Shown: positions 34,439-45,400 of the stretch, in pieces
Position numbering within the stretch: position 1 is the first letter of the stretch
Layout: every line of letters begins with the position of its first letter
Assembly (NCBI RefSeq): GCF_001956985.1
Contig: NZ_CP019082.1
Span: 3,906,001 to 3,970,000 of the forward strand
Direction: 5' to 3'
Length of the DNA stretch: 64,000 bases
Source: Paludisphaera borealis
GTDB lineage: Bacteria > Planctomycetota > Planctomycetia > Isosphaerales > Isosphaeraceae
Made by a program: the position numbers and the translations under genes
Notes under the pieces: generated by a model
The model's database searches: none
The model's input: the letters and a program-made list of their open reading frames with translations, nothing else
What the model was told of the DNA's origin: nothing

Positions 34439-35464
34439 ATGAAAATTCCCGCATTCTTGCCGACCCGTCCCCCTGGCGCCTCTCGGCTCCGACGACGGGC
34501 CGGATTCACCCTGATCGAGCTGCTGGTGGTGATCGCGATCATCGCCGTGCTGATCGCGTTGTTGCTGCCGGCCGTACAATCGGCCCGCGAGGCGGCCCGC
34601 CGCGCCCAGTGCGTCAACAACCTCAAGCAGATGGGGCTGGCGATGCACAATTACGAGAGTACGAACGGCGGCTTCCCGCCTGGGGCGTTGTACTACGGCT
34701 TCGGCGCCGGAAACGCCTCCAGCTTCAAGAACGGCTGGTCAGTCCGCATCCTGAATTATCTCGAGCAGCGGCAGGTCTACGACTCTTACAACTTCTACTT
34801 TACGTTCACCAACTGGGCCAACCAGACGGCCGTGAAGACGAGCATCTCAAGCTTCATCTGCCCGTCGTCGCCGCGCGGCGGCGAGGTGATCCAGGGCATC
34901 CCCAACCTTGACGTCGGCTACTTCATCGGCCCCGACCGCGCCGCGGCGCGGTCAGACTATTTCACCGCGCGGTCGGTCGTGCCGGCTTGGTATTCCGACG
35001 ACCCCGAACTCGCCGCGGCGCTCCAGTGGACCAAGCACACGCCGTTCTCCGCAATCACCGACGGGACGTCGAACACGATGCTGGTCTACGAGGTCGCGGG
35101 GAAGCCTGATTTTTACAGCCGCCGCTCGCTTGTGCGGACCTGGGCGTCGGACGTCGCCAATAACGTCTACTTCGAGACCGGCGCCTGGGGCGGCTACATG
35201 AGCATGCGGCTCGTGACGTTCAAGGGGGCTGCATTCGGCGCTCCTTGCGCGATCGACTGCCACAACGGCTGGGACTACGACGGCCCTTGCGTCGTCAACT
35301 GCCACAACGGCTGGAACAGCGCCTATTCCTTCCACCCGGGCGGCATCAACACGCTCGCCTGCGACGGCTCAGTGCGATTCGTCAAGGAATCAGTCAGCCC
35401 CTCCGTCTTCCTCGCGTTCGGCACACGGGCCCAGGGTGAGATCCTGAGCGCCGACGCCTTCTGA
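34439..35464 (+). CDS. DUF1559 prepilin-like (type II secretion/major pilin-like) protein
   Basis: 341 residues. The N-terminus has a basic segment, the prepilin peptidase site [11 protein letters not shown] and a hydrophobic helix ([20 protein letters not shown]), then the usual [20 protein letters not shown]. The C-terminus has [17 protein letters not shown], the H-X9-DG motif of DUF1559. This family is greatly expanded in planctomycetes and is exported and processed like a pilin. It has an unusual pair of short repeats, [13 protein letters not shown] and [11 protein letters not shown]. It heads a three-gene cassette with a G8-domain protein and a lipoprotein. Confidence 0.92.
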   Translation: MKIPAFLPTRPPGASRLRRRAGFTLIELLVVIAIIAVLIALLLPAVQSAREAARRAQCVNNLKQMGLAMHNYESTNGGFPPGALYYGFGAGNASSFKNGWSVRILNYLEQRQVYDSYNFYFTFTNWANQTAVKTSISSFICPSSPRGGEVIQGIPNLDVGYFIGPDRAAARSDYFTARSVVPAWYSDDPELAAALQWTKHTPFSAITDGTSNTMLVYEVAGKPDFYSRRSLVRTWASDVANNVYFETGAWGGYMSMRLVTFKGAAFGAPCAIDCHNGWDYDGPCVVNCHNGWNSAYSFHPGGINTLACDGSVRFVKESVSPSVFLAFGTRAQGEILSADAF

Positions 35465-35502
35465 TCGAACGTCTCACGAAACCATCGAGAAAGCCTAGCA
35501 TC

Positions 35503-37602
35503 ATGATTCATTCAATCGTACTGGCGGCGGTCGCCGCGACGATCGGGGCCGCCGAGCCGACGCTGGTCCGCTCGGCTGACAGCGGTCCGTGGTCGGCGGC
35601 GTCGACCTGGGAAGGGGGCCGCGCGCCGGGCGCGGGCGACCGGGTCCTGGTTCGCGAAGGTCATCACGTGCTCTACGACGTCGACTCGGCGACGGTGATC
35701 CGCGCGGTGCACGTCTCGGGCGTGCTCCGATTCGCGACCGACCGCGACACCCGGCTCGACGTCGGCCTGCTCCGCGTCCAGCCGGGCGACGACGTCTCCG
35801 AGGAAGGCTTCGAGTGCGCCCCGCACGCCGCCAAGCCCGCTGACTCGGGCCAGGCCGCGTCGACCCCGACCGCCGCGCTCGAGGTCGGCACGGCCGACGA
35901 GCCGATCGTCGCGGGCCGCAGGGCGCTGATCCGGCTCACGTACATCGAGGGGATGGACAAGGAGTCGTTCCCGGCGATCGTCGCGTGCGGCGGCCGGATG
36001 GAGTTCCACGGCGCCCCGATGGCGCGGACGTGGGTCAAGCTCCAGCGGACGGCGGACGTCAATCAAACGCTCGTGTTTCTGAACGAGCCGGTCGAGGGCT
36101 GGAAGCCGGGCGACCGGGTCATCCTCACCGGGACGACCCGCCACCTGGGCTACGGCGGAACCTACACCGACAGCGTCCGCGACCAGCCGTCGACCGAGGA
36201 GCGGACGATCACGAAGCTGGCGATCTCGCAGTTCAACGGCATCCCGTCGCTCACCGTCGACGCCCCGTTGAAGTTCGATCATCGGGTTATCGAAGACTAC
36301 CGGGGCGAGGTCGCGAACCTGAGCCGCAACGTGGTCATCGAATCGGCCGACCCGAAGGGTGTGCGCGGGCACGTGATGTACCACAAGCGGTCGGCCGGCT
36401 CGATCAGCTACGGCGAGTTCCGACATCTGGGCAAGGAGGGGGTGCTCGGCCGCTACAGCCTGCACTTCCACCTCGCCGGCAACTCGATGCGCGGGACGTC
36501 GGTCGTCGGCGCCTCGTTCTGGGACAGCGCCAACCGCTGGATCACGATCCACGGCACGAACTACCTGGTCGTCCGCGACTGCGTCGGCTACCGGAGCGTC
36601 GGCCACGGGTTCTTCCTCGAAGACGGCACTGAGGTCTACAACGTCTTCGACCGCTGCCTGGCCGTTCAGGCGTGCCTGGGCCGCCCGCTGCCCAAGCAGG
36701 TCTTGCCGTTCGACCACAACGACGGAGCGGGATTCTGGTGGGCCAACAGTCTGAACACGTTCACCCGCAACGTCGCCGCCGAGTGCGACCAGTACGGCTA
36801 CCGGTTCGAGGCCCGCAAAACGGCCGACTTCGACCCGGAACTCAACGTCATGCAGCCCGACGGCTCGTACAAGGTCGTCGACATCCGCACCTTGCCGTTC
36901 GTCCGGTTCGAGGGGAACGAGGCCCATTGCCATCGGCGGTTCGGTGTCAACCTCGGCGGCTTCAAGGGGGTCGCCCGCGATGAAGACAAATATGAGGACG
37001 TGAAGTCGGGCGACGTCCAGGGCGTCGGGCCCGACCCCGGCCACCCGTTCATGATCCGCGACACCAAGCTCTGGAACTGCCACTGGCCGTTCCACGCCGG
37101 CTCGCCGACCGTCAAGGTCGACGACATGTCCATCTACGACTGCGAGTACGGGCTATGGCGCTCGAACACGCGACGGCACGTCTACAACAATCTCGAAATG
37201 CGGGTGATCCGGTCGCACTCGATCTTCCACCCCTGGGGCGGATTCCCGACCGCCGGCGAGGGCTACGAGCAGAACCTGAAACCCGTCGACGATCTGCCCC
37301 CGGCCACCGCAATCACCGGCGTCTCCGCTTCCGGCCCGAGTCGGGTCGTCGTGCGGGGAACCGCCTCGGAGAACGGCGCGGTCGCAAAGGTCTTAGTCAA
37401 CGGCCGCCCGGCGCGTTCGGTTCGCGGCCGGTTCGACGAGTGGGAAGTCGAGATCGACGGCGTCGGCGGCGACGGCATCGACCTCAGCGCCCACGCCGAG
37501 GACGTCGCGGGAAACGTCGAGAAGCTCCCCCACGTCGTCCATTTCCCGATCGACCCGAACGATGCAATCGCCAATCCGAAAGGACGCGCGGCAAGCCGAT
37601 GA
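35503..37602 (+). CDS. G8-domain, right-handed beta-helix secreted protein (CEMIP/TMEM2-like)
   Basis: 699 residues with a short signal (IVLAAVAATIGAAEP). A G8 domain comes first (about 25-150: WSAASTWEGGRAPGAGDRVL, VREGHHVLYDVD), followed by a long beta-helix with GVLGRYSLHFHLAGNSM, SVGHGFFLEDGTEVYN and FDHNDGAGFWW. The same order occurs in animal CEMIP/TMEM2 hyaluronan-degrading proteins and some bacterial surface proteins. A late Ig/cadherin-like portion (TGVSASGPSRVVVRGTASE) ends the chain. It may bind or cleave polysaccharide. The lipoprotein gene overlaps its stop (ATGA). Confidence 0.8.
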   Translation: MIHSIVLAAVAATIGAAEPTLVRSADSGPWSAASTWEGGRAPGAGDRVLVREGHHVLYDVDSATVIRAVHVSGVLRFATDRDTRLDVGLLRVQPGDDVSEEGFECAPHAAKPADSGQAASTPTAALEVGTADEPIVAGRRALIRLTYIEGMDKESFPAIVACGGRMEFHGAPMARTWVKLQRTADVNQTLVFLNEPVEGWKPGDRVILTGTTRHLGYGGTYTDSVRDQPSTEERTITKLAISQFNGIPSLTVDAPLKFDHRVIEDYRGEVANLSRNVVIESADPKGVRGHVMYHKRSAGSISYGEFRHLGKEGVLGRYSLHFHLAGNSMRGTSVVGASFWDSANRWITIHGTNYLVVRDCVGYRSVGHGFFLEDGTEVYNVFDRCLAVQACLGRPLPKQVLPFDHNDGAGFWWANSLNTFTRNVAAECDQYGYRFEARKTADFDPELNVMQPDGSYKVVDIRTLPFVRFEGNEAHCHRRFGVNLGGFKGVARDEDKYEDVKSGDVQGVGPDPGHPFMIRDTKLWNCHWPFHAGSPTVKVDDMSIYDCEYGLWRSNTRRHVYNNLEMRVIRSHSIFHPWGGFPTAGEGYEQNLKPVDDLPPATAITGVSASGPSRVVVRGTASENGAVAKVLVNGRPARSVRGRFDEWEVEIDGVGGDGIDLSAHAEDVAGNVEKLPHVVHFPIDPNDAIANPKGRAASR

Positions 37603-38126
37603 ACTTTCGACCTTCACAATCGCTGCGAGCGCCGAGGCTGGCGCTCGCCTCCGCCCTCTTGCTGCTCGCGCTCCCCTCCTGCGGCAACGACGACGGCCGG
37701 CCGAAACGGCATCCGGCGACCGGCAAGGTCCTGGTCGACGGCAAGGGTACGGGTGGGATTCAAATCCGCCTCGTCCCGGTCGACCGTCTCCGCGACGTCG
37801 ACGCCCTCCGCCCCAGCGGCGTAACTGACGACGGCGGCGCCTACCGCCTGGGAACGTACGACGAGGACGATGGCGCGCCGGTGGGCCGCTACAAGGTCAT
37901 CCTCTTCTGGCCCGACGCACCACCGGGCCAGAGTCGCCCCAAAGACCTGTTCGGCGGCAGATACGCCAAGCCGGAATCGAGCGTCTTCGAACTCACAATC
38001 GCCGACGGAGAGAACCAACTCGCTGACATCGAAACGGCGAAGGCCGCCGCCCCCGCGAAGCCCCGGCCGACAACCCGCCGAAATGCCGCGCTCGGCCCCG
38101 ATCCCGATGGGCCGTCGGCGAAATAG
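37599..38126 (+). CDS. Carboxypeptidase-regulatory-like lipoprotein
   Basis: 175 residues, starting at the ATG at 37599 that overlaps the G8 gene stop. The signal ends with the lipobox LLALPSC. The mature part begins with HPATGKVLVDGKGTGG and has GVTDDGGAYRLGTYD and PVGRYKVILFWP, the beta-sandwich pattern of the small planctomycete lipoproteins that follow DUF1559 genes. Anchored to a membrane; role unknown but likely structural and linked to the G8 protein by expression. Confidence 0.85.
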   Translation: MNFRPSQSLRAPRLALASALLLLALPSCGNDDGRPKRHPATGKVLVDGKGTGGIQIRLVPVDRLRDVDALRPSGVTDDGGAYRLGTYDEDDGAPVGRYKVILFWPDAPPGQSRPKDLFGGRYAKPESSVFELTIADGENQLADIETAKAAAPAKPRPTTRRNAALGPDPDGPSAK

Positions 38127-38197
38127 CAGCTGATGTGGTAAGCTGACTCCTAGATGTTTCAGATCAAACAGAACGAAGGCGAGCGGGGGCCGAGGCC

Positions 38198-38632
38198 ATG
38201 CCACACGAGGACCATCCCACGTCCACCGTCAATGCGGTCGAAGAGCATGAGGCGAAAGACCGGGTCGCCGAGATTTTCGCCGACATCAAAGCGACCAAGA
38301 ACCTCGACTTCGTGCCCCGGTTCTGGCGCGTGATCGCGACCAACCCGGTGCAGCTCGACCTGGTCTGGACGACGCTGAAGACCCTGATGCACCCCGAAGC
38401 CGTCGGCCGAACGGCGAAGCTCGACGCCGCCACCCGCGAGATGGTCGCGCTGGCCGTCTCGGCGACCAACGCCTGCCCCTACTGCATCAACTCGCACACC
38501 GCCGCCCTCCGCAAGCTGGGGATCGACGAAGAGGCGCTCGGCGAGGTCATGGCCATCGCCGGCCTCTTCAACATGACCAACGCACTGGCGAGCGGATACC
38601 AGATCGAGCCCGACGTCCGCCCGCCGCATTGA
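38198..38632 (+). CDS. AhpD-like / carboxymuconolactone decarboxylase family protein
   Basis: 144 residues. The helical CMD domain carries TREMVALAVSATNACPYCIN then SHTAALRKLG: the CxxC plus downstream His of AhpD-like alkylhydroperoxidases. It may reduce peroxides through its redox cysteines. The gene stands alone, with a phasin-like gene converging from the right. Confidence 0.88.
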   Translation: MPHEDHPTSTVNAVEEHEAKDRVAEIFADIKATKNLDFVPRFWRVIATNPVQLDLVWTTLKTLMHPEAVGRTAKLDAATREMVALAVSATNACPYCINSHTAALRKLGIDEEALGEVMAIAGLFNMTNALASGYQIEPDVRPPH

Positions 38633-38662
38633 ATCGAGCGGGAGTGAGCGCCCCCGCGCCGC

Positions 38663-38986
38663 TCAATTGTGCGAGGTCGTCGAGTCTTGGTGCCTCTTCA
38701 ACTCGGCGGCCAGATCGTCGACTCTGGCCTGGAGGCCGGCGATCTCGTCTTTGTGGACCAGGTTCAGCCCTTCGATCGTCTTCTTGACGACCGCGTTGAT
38801 GCGGGTCTCGAACTCGTTGCGGGCGGTGTCCGACTGCTTGACCAGGTTGTCGACGAACTCGCGGCCCTCGCTCTCGGAGAGCTTGGCCTGCGAGACGAGA
38901 TCGCGGCCCAGCTCCTCGACTTTGTCCTTGGTCATGACGGCGAGGCCGACGCCGGTCAGCAAAGTCTTCTTGATCAGGTCGATCAT
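38663..38986 (-). CDS. Phasin-like coiled-coil protein
   Basis: 106 residues from the ATG at 38986 with AAGGAG before it. The sequence IDLIKKTLLTGVGLAVMTKD, KVEELGRDLVSQAKLSESEG then a long amphipathic helix matches the small phasin/PhaI-type (polyhydroxyalkanoate granule-associated) family. It would coat storage granules or act as a chaperone-like helix. No PHA genes are near. Confidence 0.75.
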   Translation of the reverse strand: MIDLIKKTLLTGVGLAVMTKDKVEELGRDLVSQAKLSESEGREFVDNLVKQSDTARNEFETRINAVVKKTIEGLNLVHKDEIAGLQARVDDLAAELKRHQDSTTSHN

Positions 38987-40354
38987 CGCGGGCTCCTTCG
39001 AGAAGAGGACGGTTGTCACCTGATCTCGATTATACCCGAGCGCCACGCCCGGCCGCCCCTCGGCTCAAGGGCCGGGCCCCCGACATAGGGGGCTGAACCC
39101 GCGAATCCGCGCGACAGGGGTTTTCAAAGGGGGGCGGCTTGGTCAGGATGGGATTCTGGAACGAAGCTTCCCGGGCGGCCGGCGAAAGCCGCCTTTCTCC
39201 TCTCTCGGAACCCGTCGCCGCATGGCTCGCCGACGATCGTCGCCCACGCCTTCTCAACCGTCGCCGCAGCGCGGGCGTTCGGAACGGAAACGGATGCGCC
39301 GGGAACCCCGGGGCTGGCGCTGGCGAGGCCGCGACGTCACGATCGCGGTCGTCGGGCTGGTCGCGATCGTGTCGGCGTTGGGCTTCTTGCTGGCTCGCGG
39401 CGACCGCCGGAGCTTGAAGGTCCGAGCCGAGGCCGCCGTCGAGGCGAAGGATTGGGAATCCGCCCTGGCGCTCTGGCGGCGGGTCAACGCCTCGCCCGAG
39501 GCCACGGGAGCGACCTTGCTCCAGGAGGGGAGGGCCTGCCTGGCGATCGGGAAGGCGGCCCAGGCCGAGGATGCGCTGCGGAAGGCCGTGGCGGCGCAGC
39601 CGGAAAACCTTCAGGGGTGGCTCTTTCTGGCCGGGATCTACCGCGTCGAGGACCGCCAGCTCGACGTGATGAACCTCGGCTGGAAGGCGATCGAATACAT
39701 CGCGCCCGCCGATCGCTCGGCCTTGCTCCGCGAGGTCACGCTGACGATCCTGACCGAGCTGCCCGACGACCTGGCGCGATCCACGCTGGCGCGCTGGCTG
39801 GCGGCCGACCCGTCGGACGTCGAGGCCGAGGCGGCGCTGTTGCGGCGGATCGGCTCCGACCCTCGGTCGGACGACCCGGACCGTCAGACGCGGCGGGATC
39901 GGCTCGAAGACCTGTCCGTCCGACACCCGGACCACCCCAACGTGCGCGAGGCCTTGGCGATCTTGCTGGCCGACGGCCGCGACGACGACGACTTCCGCGC
40001 GGTGCTCGACTCGTGGCCCGCCGACAGCCGCGACGCGCGGTACTGGCGGCTCAAGGGGCGACTGTACCTTGACGTCGACCGCCGGCCCGAGCCGGCCGCC
40101 GACGCGTTCCGCCGCGCCCTGGTCGAGCTTCCCCACGACTGGCGGTCGCACTACGGCCTGGCGCGCGCCCTGACGAAATTGAACAAGCCGGAGGAAGCCG
40201 CGAGCGAGGCCAAGACGGTCAGCCGGATTCGCGAGACGATCGACCCGCTGACGCTCGGGCCGAGCCTCGAAGCGACGGTCACCCGTCTCGACCAGGCGTC
40301 GGCCCGCGGCGCGGTCGCCGACCTCTGCGCGCGGGTCGGCCTGGAACGGCTGGC

Positions 40355-41692
<1,338 letters not shown>

Positions 41693-41971
41693 GATGGTCT
41701 TCCTTGGGCCAAGAGGCGCGTCTCCGGACCGATCGAGGCGTTCTCGGCGAGCCTCGGCGCGGCCGCGCCCAACAACGTCAAGGCCGCATTATGGTGAAAG
41801 TCGGCGAGAATCGACAAGATCGGCGGCCCGGAAACAGCGCCGGACTTCTCGCCAGCCCGCGCGCGCTTCGTTACAATAGGACCCCTGATGTTGCGCCCAT
41901 GCTCAGACTCGCGGCCGGTGGCCGGCGGTCGGCGGCGAGGCGCGTCACGGGGCGTCGACGGGAGTAGCACG

Positions 41972-43762
41972 TTGTCATTGCTCGTACAGAAGTTCGGCGG
42001 CACCAGCGTCGCCGATTCCGACAAGATCCTGGCCGCGGCGCGGCGGGCGATCCAGGCGCATCAGCGGGGCGATCAGGTGCTGGTCGTCGTCTCCGCGCGG
42101 GGGCACACCACCGACGAACTGGTCGCCCTGGCCCGCGAGATCACCGACCGGCCGCCGGCGCGCGAGATGGACATGCTCCTCTCGACCGGCGAGCAGGTGA
42201 GCGTGGCGCTCATGGCCATGGCGATCGAGAGGCTGGGGGTGCCGGCGATCAGCTTCACCGGCGCTCAGATCGGCCTCACGACCGACAGTTACCACACCAA
42301 GGCCCGGATCAGGAACATCTCGACCGACCGCATGAAGTCGGCCCTCGACGACGGCAAGATCGTCATCGTCGCCGGCTTCCAGGGGGTGGACGAGAACTAC
42401 AACATCACGACCCTGGGGCGTGGAGGGTCCGACACCACGGCCGTCGCCCTGGCCGCCGTGCTCGGCGCCGCCGCCTGCGAGATCTATACGGACGTCGACG
42501 GCGTCTACACCACCGACCCCAGGATCGTCCCCGAAGCCCGCAAGATCGACCGGATCAGCTACGACGAGATGCTTGAACTGGCGAGCCTGGGCGCGGGGGT
42601 GATGCACTCGCGGTCGATCGAGTTCGCCAAGAAGTACGGCGTGCCGATCCACGTCCGCAGCAGCTTCTCCGACGCGCCGGGCACCTGGATCGTCGCCGCC
42701 GACGACGCCCGCCGCCTGGGCGTCGCCGTCACCGGCGCGGCGCTCGCCAAGGACGAGGCGCGGATCACCATGGTCGCCGTGCCCGACCGGCCGGGCGTCG
42801 TCCACACGATCTTCCACACGATCGCCAAGGCGAACATCGTCGTCGACATGATCGTCCAGAACGTCTCCGTCAAGGGCGCCGCCGAGATCAGCTTCACCGT
42901 CGCCAAGGCCGACCTGCCCGACGTCCTGACCGCCGCCGAGGCCGCCGCCAAGGCCGTCGGCGCGTCGACCGTGATGCACGACTCGGACGTCGCCAAGGTC
43001 TCGGTCGTCGGCCTCGGGATGCGGACCCACACCGGCGTCGCCACGACCATGTTCGAGGCGCTCGCGAAGGAGGGGATCAACATCCAGATGATCACCACCA
43101 GCGAGATCAAGATCAGCGTCCTGGTCGATCGCGCCAAGGCCGCCGCCGCCCTCCGGGCCGTTCACAAGGCGTACTTGCTCGACGAGGTCCACGCGGAGGT
43201 CCACGCGCCGTTCGTCCCGTCGTCGGCCGCCAACCGGGCCATGAAGCTCGTCCCGCTGGCCGACGACGGCGCGACCGACACCCGCCCCCGGGGGATGGAA
43301 GACCTGGTGATCGCCGGCGTCGACCTCGACGAGACCCAGGCCGGCGTCTCGTTGTTCGGCGTCCCCGACGAGCCCGGCTACGCGGCGAAGGTCTTCCGGG
43401 CCATCGCCGACGCCGGCGTGTTCGTCGACATGATCGTCCAGAACGTCAGCCTCGAAGGGAACACCGACCTGTCGTTCACCGTCCCCCGCGAGTCGGCCGA
43501 CCGCGCCGCCGCCGCCGTCGAACCCCTCGCCCGGGGCCGGATCGCCATCGAGCCCGCCCTGGCCAAGCTCGCCGTCTCCGGCGTCGGCATGCGGACCCAC
43601 ACGGGCGTCGCCACCGCGATGTTCGGCGCCCTCGCCGAGCGCTCCATCAACATCAAGCTGATCAACACCAGCGAGGTCCGGATCAACGTCGGCGCCGACA
43701 TCGCCAGCGGCCAGATCGCCCTCGAATGCCTGCGGCGGGTCTTCGCCGTCAATGGAGACTGA
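41972..43762 (+). CDS. lysC: Aspartokinase with four ACT domains
   Basis: 596 residues from a TTG at 41972, which places SLLVQKFGGTSVADSDKI, the conserved start of aspartokinases, at the N-terminus; the frame opens at 41888 but the extra 28 residues do not fit. It phosphorylates aspartate, the first step to lysine, threonine and methionine. The kinase domain has GFQGVDENYNITTLGRGGSD. It is followed by two pairs of ACT domains (VPDRPGVVHTIFHTIAKANI and VPDEPGYAAKVFRAIADAGV start each pair), where most aspartokinases have one pair. Feedback control by lysine and/or threonine is expected. argG follows after about 95 bases. Confidence 0.93.
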   Translation: MSLLVQKFGGTSVADSDKILAAARRAIQAHQRGDQVLVVVSARGHTTDELVALAREITDRPPAREMDMLLSTGEQVSVALMAMAIERLGVPAISFTGAQIGLTTDSYHTKARIRNISTDRMKSALDDGKIVIVAGFQGVDENYNITTLGRGGSDTTAVALAAVLGAAACEIYTDVDGVYTTDPRIVPEARKIDRISYDEMLELASLGAGVMHSRSIEFAKKYGVPIHVRSSFSDAPGTWIVAADDARRLGVAVTGAALAKDEARITMVAVPDRPGVVHTIFHTIAKANIVVDMIVQNVSVKGAAEISFTVAKADLPDVLTAAEAAAKAVGASTVMHDSDVAKVSVVGLGMRTHTGVATTMFEALAKEGINIQMITTSEIKISVLVDRAKAAAALRAVHKAYLLDEVHAEVHAPFVPSSAANRAMKLVPLADDGATDTRPRGMEDLVIAGVDLDETQAGVSLFGVPDEPGYAAKVFRAIADAGVFVDMIVQNVSLEGNTDLSFTVPRESADRAAAAVEPLARGRIAIEPALAKLAVSGVGMRTHTGVATAMFGALAERSINIKLINTSEVRINVGADIASGQIALECLRRVFAVNGD

Positions 43763-43856
43763 CGACGCGTCCCAGGAACGGGATGATGCGCTCGTCGACC
43801 GTAAATCTTCTTGAACCCCGTCCCCTCGTCCCAGCCCAAAGAAAGAGCTATCAGCC

Positions 43857-45116
43857 GTGGCGCGTGAGAAGATCGTACTGGCCTACAGCGGCGGCCTCGA
43901 CACCTCGGTGGCCGTCAAGTGGATCAATGAAACGTATGACATGGACGTCATCGCCTACACCTGCGACCTCGGGCAGGGGCAGGACATTCAGGCGATCCGC
44001 GAGAAGGCGCTGCGCACCGGCGCGGTCGACGCGATCGCCGAGGACGCCCGCAACCTGTTCGTCGACTACTTCGTCTGGCCGTCGCTGATGGCCGGGGCGT
44101 TGTATGAGGGCAAGTACCCGCTGGCCACGGCGCTCGGGCGGCCGCTGATCGCGCAGCTCATGGTGCGCGTGGCCCGCGAGCACGGCGCGACGGCCGTGGC
44201 GCACGGCTGCACCGGCAAGGGGAACGACCAGGTCCGGTTCGACGTCACGTTCCAGACCCTCGCGCCCGACCTCAAGATCGTCGCCCCGGTCCGCGAGTGG
44301 AAGTGGACCCGGACGCAGGAACTCGAATACGCCGCCCAGCACGGCATCGAGGTCGAGGCGACCAAGAAGTCGATCTTCAGCACCGACCAGAACCTCTGGG
44401 GACGGTCGATCGAGGCCGGCATCCTCGAAGACCCCTGGGTCGAGCCGCCGCCGGAGACCTTCCAGTGGACCGTCGACCCCCGCAATGCGCCCGACGAGCC
44501 CGAAGAGGTCGAGATCACCTTCGAGCAGGGCCGGCCGACCGCGATCAACGGCCGCGAACTTGACGGCGCCGAGCTGATCATCGAGCTGAACGCGCTCGCC
44601 GGCAAGCACGGCGTCGGCCGGATCGACCACATCGAGAACCGGCTCGTCGGCATCAAGAGCCGCGAGATCTACGAGGCCCCCGGCGCGGTCCTCTTGTACG
44701 AGGCCCATCGCGAGCTGGAGTTCCTCACGCTCTCGAAGGAGTCGCTGCGGTTCAAGACCCAGGTCAGCCAGGCGTACGCCGACCTGATCTACAACGGCCT
44801 CTGGTTCAGCCAGCTCCACCAGGACCTGATGGCGTTCACGGTCAGCAACCAGCAGTACGTCTCGGGCGTGGTCCGAATGAAGCTGTACAGGGGCCACCTG
44901 ATGGTCGTCGGCCGCAAGAGCCCCCACAGCCTCTACCGCCACGAGCTGGCCACCTACGAGGAAGGCGACCAGTACGACGTCTCCGCCGCCATGGGCTTCA
45001 TCAAGATCCACGGCCTCGGCCAGACCACCCAGGCCAAGTACCAGCTCCTCAACGCCAAAGCCGGCGGCCCCCGCCTCGAACTCCCCAGCATCATCCCGCC
45101 CGACACGCGGAAGTGA
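43857..45116 (+). CDS. argG: Argininosuccinate synthase
   Basis: 419 residues from a GTG. Joins citrulline and aspartate with ATP in arginine synthesis. It has VLAYSGGLDTSVAVKWI, the ATP-pyrophosphatase loop, AHGCTGKGNDQVRFD, and FSTDQNLWGRSIEAGIL, all highly conserved. Length is normal. It lies behind the aspartokinase gene, mirroring argH next to lysA elsewhere in the window. An inverted repeat element follows. Confidence 0.97.
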   Translation: MAREKIVLAYSGGLDTSVAVKWINETYDMDVIAYTCDLGQGQDIQAIREKALRTGAVDAIAEDARNLFVDYFVWPSLMAGALYEGKYPLATALGRPLIAQLMVRVAREHGATAVAHGCTGKGNDQVRFDVTFQTLAPDLKIVAPVREWKWTRTQELEYAAQHGIEVEATKKSIFSTDQNLWGRSIEAGILEDPWVEPPPETFQWTVDPRNAPDEPEEVEITFEQGRPTAINGRELDGAELIIELNALAGKHGVGRIDHIENRLVGIKSREIYEAPGAVLLYEAHRELEFLTLSKESLRFKTQVSQAYADLIYNGLWFSQLHQDLMAFTVSNQQYVSGVVRMKLYRGHLMVVGRKSPHSLYRHELATYEEGDQYDVSAAMGFIKIHGLGQTTQAKYQLLNAKAGGPRLELPSIIPPDTRK

Positions 45117-45151
45117 GCGGAGAGAAACCACATCACCACTTCGGCAATCGT

Positions 45152-45310
45152 CCCCCTCTCCCCCCGGGAGAGGGGGGCCGAAGGCCGGGTGAGGGTCGTC
45201 GGATTCACCACGGATTGCGGCCGGCGAAAGACGGTCTCCGCGTACGCTTTCCTCAAAGCGCCGGGACCCTCATCCGGCCTTCGGCCACCTTCTCCCGAGG
45301 GGAGAAGGAT
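45152..45310. repeat. Large inverted-repeat element, copy B
   Basis: The left arm has CCCTCTCCCCCCGGGAGAGG and CCGAAGGCCGGGTGAGGG; the right arm has CCCTCATCCGGCCTTCGGCC then CACCTTCTCCCGAGGGGAGA. The two arms are near-complements around a loop of about 60 bases, and the element is kin to copies A and C. It follows argG and could act as a transcript end. Confidence 0.8.
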
Positions 45311-45400
45311 AATTGCAACGGCATTTTTTGATATTCGCGAGCGACGCACGAGCCGACCGTGTTGATGGATCGGCAGTCGGCGCTCACCTTGCGTCGCCCA

